Positions 12,373-24,914 of a stretch of DNA of 64,000 nt are shown piece by piece. Each line of letters begins with the position of its first letter. Within the stretch, counting starts at the first letter, position 1. The DNA is taken from contig CM029126.1 of assembly GCA_016859345.1 (NCBI GenBank), forward strand, positions 12,243,027-12,307,026, given 5' to 3'. The notes beneath the pieces are model-generated. The model did no database searches. It had not been told where the DNA came from and worked only from the letters and a program-made list of their open reading frames with translations. This stretch comes from Istiophorus platypterus. Its lineage: Eukaryota; Chordata; Actinopteri; Istiophoriformes; Istiophoridae. The translations under genes and the position numbers were made by a program.

Positions 12373-13909
12373 TCATAATGGTTTCTTCTTCAGACCAAAA
12401 ACGGCTATAAACAGAAGAATCTCCACAAAAGCAGGTAACACACTAGAGGGAGACAGACAGAGGTAGAAATGTAGCAAGAAAAATTAGGGACACGGTCCAT
12501 GCCTGCATGTGTGTTCATACCTAACACTTAATTTCACTATTCTAGGACTCTCTTACTTTGCTCTCTTTACTATTTCAAGCATCAGTACACACACCTGCAA
12601 GTTCCAAAAATAACCCAATATGTCCAGCATTCCCACTTCTCAAACACAAAGAAAGACAAGGAGATGGATGCGCTGCAATGGACAGCCAGTGCTGGTCGAA
12701 ATATCTATCAGGGAAAAAAACACTTTTGGAAAAATAAAAACACAATGGTAAGTATTATCACTAACCTGCAAATAGCAAAGATCCACCAGTAGATGTCACA
12801 CTCCCACTGCTCAAATAGAAAGAAAAGCAAAGCCACTGAGGCACTTGCATGGACACCTGTTGCTATTGTAGGCAAAGAGGCGAACATACAGATGGTTGAG
12901 TCATGGACTTGTAACTGAAGACTAGAGTGTTTTTTTATATCACTTATTTTTTTTTACCTGTTTTTTATACTTTGATTTATTTAGAGGGCTTCTCAAAAGA
13001 TACTAAATTTGATACAAATATTAATTGCCACCTTCCATTCTCAGTCTGAGAGGAAGATACTTTTTGCAGTTCCTGATTTTATCTCATGCTTTATCTTTTT
13101 TATACAATGAAGTCCCATATCAACACTTCAGTATAACTGCATAATTATGTTTTTTTAAAGATAAAATTATTGGCATGTTTGCAGTTATTGTTGGTAGTGA
13201 GGTGTAAGACAGGGAACCAAGGGGGAAAGAGGGGTATAACCAGCGATTAAGATCCTCACTGGAATCAAACCAGGGAGACAGCAGTTATGTGGCCTGTGTT
13301 GCAACCAATTACCTACCAAGGCACTCAATAGGATATAATTTTAGACAAAAATATACTTACTATTGAGCCCCCCTATTGATAGATATCAGTATATGTTCTC
13401 CCTATCATCAATGACAGATCCACTATGCCACTGTGAAAGGATACACAGGAGACCTTGGCTGCAGTTAAACATGGACACTCCTGAGAAGAACCCAGCCAAC
13501 TCTATGGCAAACAGACCCAGGGTGACTGCCAGTCCCACCACCAACCTAAAACAAAGAGACATGTGTTAGAGGTGTGTGTTTTTCTTACTTTGTATTTGTT
13601 ATATTTTTCATACGTTCTCTTACTTTCTGTCTTCATAGTCATATTGCTCTTGAGTGAAATCCAAAGGCAAGCAAGCCTTTACGTTGATTTCCTGTCAAAC
13701 AAACGTTTCAAAAGGTTCATCATTAAAGGAACAAGACAAGAAATTATTTGTCAAGACATAAGATCACATTTAACTTAATACAAGGATTCGGGATACGTTA
13801 AAATTCTTTCTTTCTTACTCACCCTCGACCAGAAGATAGTGATAACGATGACAAGGTGAGCTATGATGGTGAGAAACCGGGCTGGGACGAGACTGCTGAC
13901 AGCCGACAT
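12373..13909 (-). CDS. tmem107: Transmembrane protein 107, ciliary transition-zone protein
   Basis: Coding exons are 13823-13909, 13624-13691, 13445-13545, then one of two alternatives (12766-12862 or 12595-12691), and 12373-12442. Either choice gives 140 aa, the length I recall for human TMEM107. Recognisable stretches are LVPARFLTIIAHLV, VTLGLFAIELAGFFSGVSMF, and the C-terminal FGLKKKP motif. Four hydrophobic segments match the tetraspan family. TMEM107 acts in the MKS module of the ciliary transition zone, gating membrane-protein entry into cilia, and mutations in human cause ciliopathies. Human TMEM107 lies on another chromosome from KRTCAP2/TRIM46, so this location is a fish-specific arrangement, and the gene could be the fish paralogue called tmem107l. 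It is divergent from trim46, with a 1.1 kb gap. Confidence 0.94.
12595..12691 (-). other. tmem107: tmem107 alternative exon 4b
   Basis: 97 nt between a CCAG acceptor and a GCAG/GTGTGT donor. It enters after one base of a Ser codon and leaves after AG of the next Ser codon. It encodes LAVHCSAS, then LSFFVFEKWECWTYWVIFGT, equivalent to the third membrane segment of TMEM107. The cysteine after VH and the LSFF motif resemble the human protein more than its tandem partner does. Confidence 0.85.
12766..12862 (-). other. tmem107: tmem107 alternative exon 4a
   Basis: 97 nt, same entry and exit phase as exon 4b, with an ATAG acceptor and a GCAG/GTTAGT donor. It encodes TGVHASAS, then LLFFLFEQWECDIYWWIFAI. 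By eye 19 of 32 residues, counting the junction serine, are identical to exon 4b. The intron between the two copies is 74 nt (12692-12765). Confidence 0.85.
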
Positions 13910-14975
13910 GCTAGGGTCGCATCGATTTCCTCAGAGGCAGAAAATGTTTGGACAAAAATACAACGCACAACTGGTGCCAGACATATAAAAATATTCTTAT
14001 TTCGTCATTTAGTGCAATTGTGTCTTCCCAGTGTTAAATTCTCGCGTTTTACCAATTTCGGTCTTAGCTACAGTACGATAATTTAGTTATTTTGAACCCG
14101 AGACGAACGAAAACAACTTTGCTCGAATTTAGAGGTAAATTAAACACAGATAAATTGATCCGACCTAACACCTGCCTTCCTTCAACCGGAATAAATGTTC
14201 ATTAACTTACAATAGACAACAGCCCTCGCTTGGCTGCTATTAACGCTAAAGACGGTTGCTACAACAACCGGCGGGTTGGTGCATTCTTTATAACTGACCG
14301 GACGAACAACCAACATTCAAAGGTTCCGGACAGGGACGACAATCGGGGGAGGACCGTTCCTGTTTTTCTTTTTTTTTACGCAACACTGTCATCTAGTGGC
14401 ATCGTTGAAAAACTGGGCCACAAACAATTTAATATATGGAAATTGCAGTTCACGGAGGCTAAAGGGCAGGAAAACAAAAAATAGAAAAATCAACAGTCAT
14501 GATTTAATTGAAGGGGAACAGGGAGGAAGTCTCGCGTTTCCGAAACACTCTCTGTTTTTATAGCAAATACCCCGAACCGGCTGTAAAATAGCACGATTGC
14601 ATGTGTTGCTTTCGCAAAGTCAAATATGTATAAATTAAAATAACATAGTTCCTTGTCCAATGCGGCTGTGCAGTTAGCCTACCACCAGACCCCCCCTCCT
14701 CCTCCTCCTCCTCCTCCTCCTCCTCCTCCTCCCACCATCCCACTCCCACCACGACTCGTTGCTTTGAGCCAGACAACACATTATCATCGTGTGCGCAACA
14801 GCGCACATCAAGGACAGAAAAACCGGCCACGGCGAATCGGTTGCGAGGGTTCCCCGGTCCAGGCCTTTGGTTTGACCCCACGTCGGTGGGACTGACACAA
14901 ACCTGCCCCTCGGCTGCTCCACGGGAAAACGGAGGTCAGTCCGCCGTGTCGCGGGGACGGAGGCATCGTGGCGGC
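13910..14975. promoter_or_regulatory. Shared upstream region of tmem107 and trim46
   Basis: The tmem107 start (minus, 13909) and trim46 start (plus, 14976) face away from each other across this gap. The sequence is richer in CpG near both ends and contains a CCT repeat. It must hold the promoters and 5' UTRs of both genes; individual start sites cannot be placed. Confidence 0.55.
14694..14733 (+). repeat. (CCT)n triplet repeat
   Basis: Perfect CCT/AGG microsatellite of about 13 units within the tmem107-trim46 gap, about 240 bases upstream of the trim46 start codon, possibly inside the promoter or 5' UTR. Confidence 0.9.
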
Positions 14976-17900
14976 ATGGCTGAAGCGGAGTTACAGACCT
15001 TTACCTCTATCATGGACGCGCTGGTTCGCATTAGTGTGAGTATGACGCTCATTTCATAAACCTGTTTATTGCAACCATTGAACACGATATCACACCCTGC
15101 GTGTATTTCGTCCCCAGTCTGAATATTTAATTACAGCATTTTTTTTTTTTGCCATATTACCCCTCGATCCCGGAACGCACAGGTAGCATGCGTGCTAATG
15201 GTATGTGAGGCATTTCTACCTTTTGGAGATTTTTTTTTTTTATTTCAGCATCTATTGAATCATAGCGAGACGGGCTTGCTCTTTGGGAAAAAAAAACAAA
15301 ACAGTAGAGCTGTTGGTGAAAGCAAGACCTCAAATAACATCGATAAAACTGTGGATGTTCGATGCTTCTGATTGACAAAATACGCGACCAGTCGCTGGAA
15401 ACGCTTTGCTTACGGGCCGCAAAAGATGAGAAGGCAGAGATGATGCGCGTTGTCATAGAAACGGGATGCTTCGTTCAGCGGATGCAATACTGGAACAGGG
15501 CCTGCGCGACCTGAGATACATGTGTAAAGCCGAGGCTAACAGAGCAGGAAAAAAGAGAAAGCTGCGTTTATTGTACCGATTTGAAAATCTTACTCGTACT
15601 CTGTTGCCTACCACGGTATCCTCTCCCAGAGCTTGCTAAGCCAATTCTCCATCAATGGGAAAATGTGAAGCTAGATGACTCCAAATATGTTAAAGGAGAC
15701 TAGCTAACACCTGAGGTAGTGGAAAGCTATTTTTCCCTCTGTATTTGCCCTCTCTATGCACTGTATATCCATCACCGGCCTGCTTACCCAGTGTCTACAG
15801 CAGTTCCTCTCTTTGCTTTTGACTCCTACACATCTCATATACATTTTTCTAGGTCACAGGAGGCGCAGAATTAAAAGATCAACAGATTCTTTACTTATAC
15901 CAGTGACTCAGCTGTTATCTGGACTGACACCTTGCTCAATTCTCTCCTCTTCAGTCCAGCATGAAGAGTATGGAACCGGAGCTGCATTGCCCGGTGTGTG
16001 ATGAGATTGTGAAGCAGCCCATCCTTCTGCCATGCCAGCACAGTGTGTGTCTGCTGTGTGCGGCTGAGGTGTTGGTCCAAAGTGGATATCCTCCTCCGGA
16101 CCTCCCTCCAGAGCCAAACTCACCGGCCTCGACACCCAACACTCGCTCCCCGAGACAGGCGCGCAGACCCACACCAAAGACCCCAGACAGCCTGGAACGG
16201 ATCCTCAGAACAGGTAGAGGAAGGATGTGGAGATTTTGTGAATGCGTGTGTGTGTTGATACAGCTGAGTGGGAATTTTAAGTGGGCTAGCAATAAGCTCT
16301 ACACCTGTGTTAAAAAAAAACAACTATATGAGCTCAGCATCCAAGTGACCAAAGATTGACATTATGTTTCTGAAATGCAGAGATGATGGTGTGATGTGAC
16401 GCCTCTGTCCTCTTAGTATCTGAATTTCATAGATGATCTAGCAGACACATCAGTATCCTACCGTACATCCTATTTAACTGCATGTAGAGCAGGGGCCACA
16501 GAGGCAGAGAGTCGAGGAGGCAAAAAAAGGCAGTAAGCATCTGTCGAGCAGGTGTGTTTTAAGAGTGTGTGTTGTGTAAGCAAATAGCATGTCCTCAGCG
16601 TTGAGCTGACCTTTTTTTCCCTGCGCTCCATGTAGATATATTAGGGACAAACATGAACTCTGCTTTTCACCTTTTCTCACAAGTCTGTTTCTCTTAATTC
16701 TTTTATTAACTGTCTATTATCCCCAAACAAATCTTCCATTCTACAAACACTTATTTCTTCCCCTCTACATCTCCACCAATCTGATTTTCTCCTTTATCTC
16801 CACTAAACTCATATCCTTCTCCAAGTGTGTGGGACGTACCCAGGGCGAAGGCGGAAGGACACAGCCCCTCCCCCCATGTTGTTCCCATGTCCGTCCTGTC
16901 AGCAGGATGTAGAGCTTGGAGAAAAAGGCCTGGCAGACTGCCTCCGTAACCTCACCCTGGAGCGTATTGTGGAGAGGTGTGCATATGCAGAAACACCAGA
17001 AATGCAGTGTATATTCTGTAGCAGAAAGAGTCACAGCCACAGTTAGGTGTAGTCAGAGCTTATACTGCTGTCTCAAACATGACTTGTAGGGTGTTATTAT
17101 TTAATCCGATGATCATCATCAAAACCAAAAAATATAGTAATTTTTGAAAAAATTACCTTTAACCACTCCTGCAGGCAATGAAGAAAGGCAGTAAATGAAG
17201 GGTCAAGTCAATACTGCTTTATACATGAGACAGAAAATCATTTGCTGGAAGGAGTTTTGATAATGAATTCTTCCTTTCAAGGCTAAGCCTTAGAGCATAT
17301 TGCAGGGAAAACTAAAAAAATGTGTATGACAGCAACAATCTGGTATAATGGTTACATTTGACAAAAGTTAAGTTGGCCAACTGTTATCAGATCAATCAGT
17401 GAAGATCAAAGTGAGAGAAGCTGCTTTTGAAAAGAATGCTCTGAGATTGGGAGAGAGAGTTATGTTGATGGGTAGTCTTTCAGTTTTACATGCAGCAGTT
17501 TAATGAGTGCAGCTGCTCCCTCCCAAGGCAGTGGTTGTTTTGGTCAGGAGAGTGTGACGCTTCACATTTTACCGTGCAGAACGCACTAACAAGGTAGTTG
17601 CTAGTGATGTATCCAGGTCAGGCAGTTAAACAGTTGGACTCCCGTCTACTGAAAAGAAAGCAAGGCAACCCACATGAGCCCAATCTTCCCTCTCCTAAGT
17701 TTAAAGGACTCCTTTCTTTCTTTCTTTCTTTACTGCTGCAGAATTGCCATAGCCTTGCCCTTATCTCCCTGTACCCCTCTCTGCCCTCTAGGTACAGGCA
17801 CACTGTCAGTCTGGGCAGCGTAGCCATCATGTGTGGTTTCTGTAAGCCGCCTCAGGCTTTGGAGGCCACTAAAGGCTGTGCTGACTGCAAATCCAACTTC

Positions 17901-20900
17901 TGCAATGAGTGCTTCAAACTCTACCACCCCTGGGGAACTCCCCGAGCTCAGCATGAACACATTCTACCCACCAACAACTTTAGGCCAAAGGTTTGTCTGT
18001 TTTTGTGCTTTGTACATGACATACAGGAGCCTCTCTTCTATTGTCATTGTGCCATCATCCTCGTTTGTGCTCTAGGTCCTAATGTGCACGGAGCATGAGC
18101 AGGAGAGACTGCAGTGGTACTGCCGTAACTGCCAGAGGCTCTTGTGCCCACTTTGTAAGCTTCGACGTGTCCACCATGGACACAAAGTGTTACCTATAGC
18201 ACAGGCCTACCAGGCCCTCAAGGTGAGTTTGTGTGAAATCTGTTTGGACTGTGTCAGGATCCTGGTCAGGATATAGTTTTGAAATGTTAACTTTTGCTTT
18301 GGTCCTACAGGACAAGGTCACCAAGGAAGTCAACTTCATCCTGGCCAACCAAGAGACAATACAGAGCCAGATCACTCAGCTGGAAGCTGCCATCAAACAG
18401 ATGGAGGTGAACTAGCTTTTCTCTGTTTTGCACTACCTCTGCTTTGTTATAGCACCTGTTTCCTCAAAATTTTTATACAAATGCAACATGCATACACTAT
18501 GCTAAGATCTACAAAACCAGTCATTATTGTTTGTATTTTATTTAACAGGTTGAAAAGTGTGTTGACTTAGAATTAAATCTTTCCTTGTTTAGAGGAAACA
18601 ACTTTTGGATTAAACTTTATTATAGTGAGAATCAATCCCCAATCTCTCCCCAGGCCTCTAGTGCGCCCACTATAGGCCTGTGGCTCTAGCGCCATAGCAG
18701 ACTCCTCTGCTGGCTAAAACTAAACCATTGTCTCTGTGTTGTCATTCCAAGTCAGCAATCGTTTCTTCACTCAGAAGCAAGACGCTATCTACTTTATCAT
18801 ATTTTTTTCTCACTCACTGGGGTCATCTCTCTGTGTTTCTGTAGGCTAACAGTGCAGTAGCTCTGCATCAACTGACCCACTGTATCCAGGACCTGGGAGT
18901 GGCTGTAGCTGAGCGTCAGGGGGCTTTGGCTGTGGCCCTGGAGGGATCTTGCAGCATGAGAGAGGAGGCCCTGTCTGCTCAGGTCTCAGAGAAGCATGGA
19001 CTCCTAGAACACGCGGGCCTGATAGCCTACACACAGGAGCTGCTCAAGGAGACCGATGCGCCCTGTTTCATACAGGCTGCCAGGATCACTCACAACAGGT
19101 GCCTGCAGCAAACACACCATCAACTGTATCCTAATGATTGGGGGAATTAATTGGTTAGATTTGGCTTGTTTACATCTCTCTATTTTCTTTCTTTATTTTT
19201 TTTTACTTTTTTGTTTCCATTTTTTTCTACTTGATTTGGCCCCATGTCTTTCCCATTCCAGGTTAGTGAAAGCCATAGAAAACCTCCAGTGTTTCTCTCT
19301 GGCTGCCGATCCATCCTTTAGACATTTTCACTTGGATGCATCCAAAGAGGTCAAACTCGTCAACAGCTTGGAGTTCATACAAGGTGAGCTTCTTTGTGCC
19401 TGACATATTAACCCTTTAAAAGGGAAATTAAACTTCCTTATTGAGATCAATTAATGTAATCTGTACCTCTCCATTGCTTTCTTTCATCCACAGCCCCATT
19501 GGCTCCAGTCATTGATACTCAGAAGACATTAGCTTATGACCAGCTGTTTTTGTGCTGGCGCCTCCCTCAGGACTCTGCCCCAGCCTGGCACTTCTCTGTT
19601 GAATACCAGCGACGAGCAGGAGGAGCTGGAGCCACATGGGGTGGCACCAGATCCCCTAATGCTTCAACAGCATGGCAGCGCATTGATGAAGTTAGAGGGA
19701 CCAGTGCCGTGATTGACCGACTGCAGATGGACAGTGTGTATGTGCTCAGGGTGAGAGGATGCAACAAGGCTGGGTTTGGAGACTACAGTGAAGAGGTGTA
19801 CCTCCATACTCCCCCAGCACCTGGTAAGATATGTAGACCTATAATATTACATTTTAGATTTTTTTTTTTTTTTTTTACATTTCATTCACTACAAAAGTCT
19901 CTGCCTTCCCACTCCTTAAACTTAAATGAGGCAATTCCTTGTTTCCGATGAATTTGATGATTTATAATAAAGAAATGAATTGTAAATAGATACAAGAATA
20001 AGTAATATGCCTCAAGATTGGGATTGTTTTAGAAGCTATGACACAAGTTGGTTTCAAGATCTTGGCAGATACAATATTTTAATTTAAATATTTTTCCAGT
20101 ATTGTCATTTTTTGATTAACTAATCTTGATACTTCTTCTCTCTCCATCCCTTGATTTCTTCTATTCCCACTTCTTTTTGTTTTTTTTAGCATCTTCACCA
20201 AAACCTTCTTTTTTGTTCCTCATTCCAGTTTCATCCCAGTCAGGCTCTTTCTGCTTCTGTCTTTCTTGCAACAGGTCTGTCTTTCTGCACGTTCAAAAAT
20301 TCTTTATTGTTTGTTTATATTGTCCATTATTTCTCTTGCTGTTATTCTTTAGTAAAAAAAACAAAAAAACTTCATTATCTAATCAGCTGAAACCATATGC
20401 ACTTAGAGTGAATGTTACCTCTACTCCGTTTTTCATCTTTACTGTTAAAGCCATTCCTAATTTCCACTTGAATACACTTTTTCTCTTGATCTGCTTCTTA
20501 TTTGGTTTTCTCCTCCCACTCTTCTTTAGCTCTGTTGCCATGATGTGTTCAGACTTGCAGTTGTCTGAATGTTTCTCAGTTTCAGGATCTAATCTTTCCT
20601 TCCTCCTGACTCCTTTCCTTTTACCTACCTCACCGCGTCTCTACCTCTTTGCCCCTCTTTTCCCTCCTGTTATGCTTCCTCTCCTCTCCCGTCCTCCCAG
20701 TGTTGAGTTTCTCCTTGGACTCTCGCTGGTGTTTGCATGCCGACAGGCTGGCGCTGGGAAGAGGCCAAACCTACGCCCGCAGCGTGCCCGGCCTCTCTCT
20801 CCTTCACGCGGCTGACCGCACACTCACTTCTTGCCACTTGACCTCTGACCTGCTGGTGGGTGACTTGGCTGTCACTCAAGGCAGACACTACTGGGCATGC

Positions 20901-22361
20901 ACTGTGGAGCCTGGTTCGTACCTAGTAAAGGTTAGAGGAAGTTTCGTTGGTCAGTTGTTTTGGTATTATAGTGGCCTATATATATGGAATTAGCTTTAAC
21001 TTACATGCATACTCAAAGTCGATGTGTCCAAACCTTCCTGTCTTTCTGTTTCTCTTTTTTGCAGGTGGGAGTAGGGCAGGAGGCGAAGCTACAAGAGTGG
21101 TTCCATCTCCCTCAGGACATGGCCAGCCCTCGGTAACTAAATCCCTCTATCTTAAATATGTGAGAGACTTCAGATCTCACAAGCCTGTTTCAAAAACTAA
21201 ACTCTGTTTCTTATGGTAAGAAATATATTGCACTGAAAAAGAAATGCTGATATGAATGGGATTTACTGGTGTCAAATTTATTGATAATGCTCTTGTTGAT
21301 GTGTGCATTCACTTACATGCCCCCTATACAGAAGATAAGGAGCCATGTCAGATTTCTCACTTCCCTCATACTTACATCAGGATTGATTTATTTTGAATTG
21401 AATTGTTGAAAACCTGTTAATAAAGCACTGATATAATATCACCCACAGCTGTAAAAGGGGGTTGATGAGAATGATGAGACTGAAACAAAACAATAAAGTT
21501 ATACATCATAAAACTAAAATAGTGAACTGAAAAATTAAAAAATATTTTTATTTTTCACACTATTTAGTTGGCTGTTTTCTCCACTGCATGGTTTAAACAA
21601 TCCCCCCCTGATCTGATTACATGGCAATGCACACTCAAATACTAAATTTGGATAATAATACAAGAAATATGCAATCTAATAGAGTGACTGAGAGCAGTTA
21701 AAGCAGATTTGTGGTTAAGGGTAAAGTTGCACTTGGAATGTCATTAAAGGGACATGCTCCAACAAATCCCTAATATTAAGGTAATTTGCATGTGGGGTAT
21801 TTTTCATCTTCAGGTCTTATGGGATTTAAACATATAGTTTTATACACATTTGTTACATTCACTCATCTTTTGGGTTGTTCAGCCTAATTTTCTCCCCTCT
21901 GCCTCCCACCCAGCTGTGACCCAGACAGTGGCCATGACAGTGGAGCAGAGGACGGCCAGGACTCCCCTCCCCTCTGCTTCCTCACCATGGGCATGGGAAA
22001 GATCCTGCTTCCTCAAAGACACAGTCACAGTCAGAGCCAGGGGGACAGCCAGAGCCACGGAGGAGTGCACTCCCACAGTAGCGACCATAGTAATCTGCCT
22101 CACCCTCATACTACTCCTCTGCCACCCCGACTGGGAGTGTGTCTGGACTGTGATAAAGGACAAGTCACCTTCTATGATGCTCACTCGTTGCGGGTCCTGT
22201 GGGAGGGACACGTGGACTGCTCAGCCCCAGTGTGTCCGGCTTTCTGCTTCATTGGCGGAGGAGCCCTGCAGCTGCAGGACCTTGTGGCCAATCGGAGCAT
22301 TGAGGAGCCGCTGCCACGGAGGGTAACCATCCAAACACGTGCAACAAATCTCAGCAAATAA
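14976..22361 (+). CDS. trim46: Tripartite motif protein 46
   Basis: Twelve coding exons: 14976-15035, 15955-16213, 16826-16976, 17792-17990, 18076-18222, 18311-18406, 18845-19098, 19262-19383, 19494-19823, 20701-20930, 21065-21132 and 21914-22361. The frame is intact, giving 787 aa (human about 759). Domain order: N-terminal LQTFTSIMDALVRIS; RING with C32, C35, C47, H49, C52, C55 and then C128, C131 after a long Pro/Ser-rich insertion; B-box 1 (about 171-215); B-box 2 (about 227-268); coiled coil and COS box (about 273-430); fibronectin III (about 432-538); B30.2/SPRY (about 540-787), with the ICGxxLD-like core as VCLDCDKGQVTF. TRIM46 belongs to the microtubule-binding COS-box TRIMs and organises parallel microtubules in the proximal axon, controlling neuronal polarity. 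E3 ligase activity is expected from the RING but not shown by sequence alone. Confidence 0.96.
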
Positions 22362-24045
22362 ATAAGGAGACAGTTTATGGGCACAGTTCACACGGAGATC
22401 AAAAGTTTTTTCTCATTTCTCTAGAGTTAAGTGTGGTTTATATACACCACTTGATGTGATTTAATAATTACCTGCCTTTGATACTTGATTGAACTGTCAC
22501 TTCTAAATACGGTTGCATTTTTCCTTTCAGTGTGATTTTTGAGATCTAACTATACATATATGATGTTCTTTTGCATATGCACCTAAAAATAGCAAATCTC
22601 TCCTTTGGCTTGATTTATTTAATACTTTCTTCTGGCTCTCTTTCTCAATGACTATAGACATTGTGGTTGAAATTACTTTTAGACTATGCAGAATTCTGTT
22701 GATAGGGTGAGTCAAATACCTACATAGCAAGTTTTAAAAAAAATCTGTTTGTAGTGTAATAAAAATCTGCCCTCCCTTTACGATTTTCTTAATTTGTCCC
22801 ATAATTATTGGACAACAAAAGTTGCATGCAAGTGTAACTAGGAATCATAACTTACATACATATGCAGATAAATGACTGTCACCTTGTAAAAGCATCTCAG
22901 ATGTACTGAATATCCAAATTTTCTATCTAATTTTTTTTTTTTATCCTGCCCCAACAGGCGTTAACAATGTGTAAATAATGCAGAAATGGAGAATGTGAAT
23001 ATTCTTAGGTTGTTGAACTATAAAGCTCTGCTGGCTCATAGCAGGATCCGATGTCTCAGTGTCTGAAAAGTTCAACCTGAAATTTCATATAGTCACTGTT
23101 TTGCATTTCAAAAGGACTTGTGTGGCATTTCAGCTAGATAAACACACTCACAGCTGCCTCAGTGTTTTCAGATTACAACAGAAATCATAGTAAAAAATAA
23201 TAATCATAATGTTGTCATCATGCTGATTGACTTCTAAACATGTGACTACATTTCATGTTTAAAATTTTAGGAAAGTTAAAAATGTAGTTGCCCTACTTGT
23301 TCAGTATTAAACAGTGGTGTTCAAGTGACCTGCACATATATTAATGATCAGTTACAGGAAGACAATGGATGACAGGATAACCAGCTGAGTTAAGTCTATT
23401 CTAAGAGCTCTGGTTGACTTTAAATTTGAATTTTTTACTATAGTTTTTGTTTTTCCTACTGAAACTGACAGTAGCTCACTTACTTATTGACTAAGGTGAT
23501 TCATAGTCATGTTTGGGGAATGTAAGAGTCCAGTTAGGTATCATTTCAATGGAAGAGATTTTCTATATTGTAATATTTTCATATCAACTGGCTCTGACTG
23601 TATTTTGATATATATTATGATTTGATTATCTGGTGTATATGTGTGTATGTGTGTATGTGTGTGTGTGTTTGTGTGTGTATGAGCTCTGGCTGGCTTTAAC
23701 GCTCTCTGATGTGTGTATTCTGCCTTGAATAACTTGTGTAAACTCCTCTACATGTGTTACAGCACAGCACTTGAATGACTTTAAAGTGTAGCATCTCAGA
23801 AATCAGAATCTACAAATTTAGATTTTGCCTTGGTGGCAGAATGTTTCTATAATGTCACAAGAAACACAATAAATGAATGATAACTGTAACATGGAGTCAC
23901 TTTTTGTCCAATAATGACTAAGCTGTAAAGTAAAACTGTATATTATTTGTATTTGCAGTATTATCGGTTAATACTGTGATGTTGCCTTTTTCTGCTCTCA
24001 TGCAACAAAACCTGTTGGAAATAAAACTGACTGTTTAGGAGCATT
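22362..24045 (+). other. trim46: Probable trim46 3' UTR
   Basis: No coding exon follows the stop at 22359-22361. AATAAA hexamers occur at 23868-23873 and 24020-24025, and the second sits in a context typical of a vertebrate 3' end. A TG-rich stretch lies near 23640-23680. The true end is uncertain. Confidence 0.45.
24020..24025 (+). terminator. trim46: Candidate poly(A) signal of trim46
   Basis: AATAAA about 1.66 kb after the stop codon; an alternative hexamer lies at 23868-23873. Confidence 0.35.
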
Positions 24046-24879
24046 TTTACTCCTTTATCATTTGCTCTCTCTGTATAGTTGAGACAAAAACTGGTCTGTA
24101 GTGTATGTCTTCAATTAATGACAGACTTTTGAATTCTGATCCACCCTGGCAATCACAGAGAACTCACTTTGTTTTAAACCTCTTTTATCTTCATCATACC
24201 TGTCATGGTTTCACCCTACAGCCAAAATTACAAAACGCTTCAAATACATCTGTCTGTTAAATTGTCACATGCTATTAAGTTGTCACATTTAACTGACTGT
24301 AAACAGTGGAACAGCACTCCATTTGGTATTTTAAAAATAGTCTCATTGTTTTAATGTCACGGAAAACGTGATGTCTGAGTGTGTGGTGCCAGCCTGCATG
24401 TGAGCGCAAGTTCCCCCATTAATCACTTCTGTGTGCCAGAGCTGCTTGGACAGGTTAAAGTAGGTCTTTTGTGCCACAGGATTTACATTTAATAGGCCTG
24501 TTCAGTTCAGAACCAGGGCACACCTTAGGACACCTGACAGACCTACTGCACCAGAGGGAGGAGAGGTAAGAGGTCACCATCTATATTATATGTCAACAAA
24601 AGTCATAACAAGAGAGAGAAGCCAGTAGATGAGCAAGTAGGACTGGTAGGTAGGACTTTGTTTTAACAAGTTATTATCCAGACAGTGACAAATAGGAATT
24701 TTCCACAAAGGTAAAAGAGTTAAACATAGATATTGTGTAACGCCAGAATTACTGTACATTTGTCATTACCTCTTTACAAAACAGGGAGCTGGTTCAATCA
24801 AACCAGTTTTGGAGCTGTCTGCTGCAGGAGTTTGCCATTAGGAGGCGACAAAGTATGTGCTTTGATTTCCCCTGTATTC

Positions 24880-24882
<3 letters not shown>

Positions 24883-24911
<29 letters not shown>
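24883..24911 (+). repeat. A29 homopolymer
   Basis: Uninterrupted run of 29 A. It could be a simple repeat or the tail of an old retroposon; I see no recognisable body upstream. Confidence 0.85.

Positions 24912-24914
<3 letters not shown>

Noticed and set aside
12595..12691. Reading exon 4b as a pseudo-exon relic only
   Set aside because: Intact frame, matched phase, both splice sites and retained family motifs argue against simple decay, so it is kept as an alternative exon pending expression data.
20126..20815. 229-residue open frame on the plus strand
   Set aside because: It runs through a pyrimidine-rich trim46 intron (Phe/Leu/Ser-rich translation) and enters exon 10 in the wrong frame. 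The spliced trim46 model explains the region.
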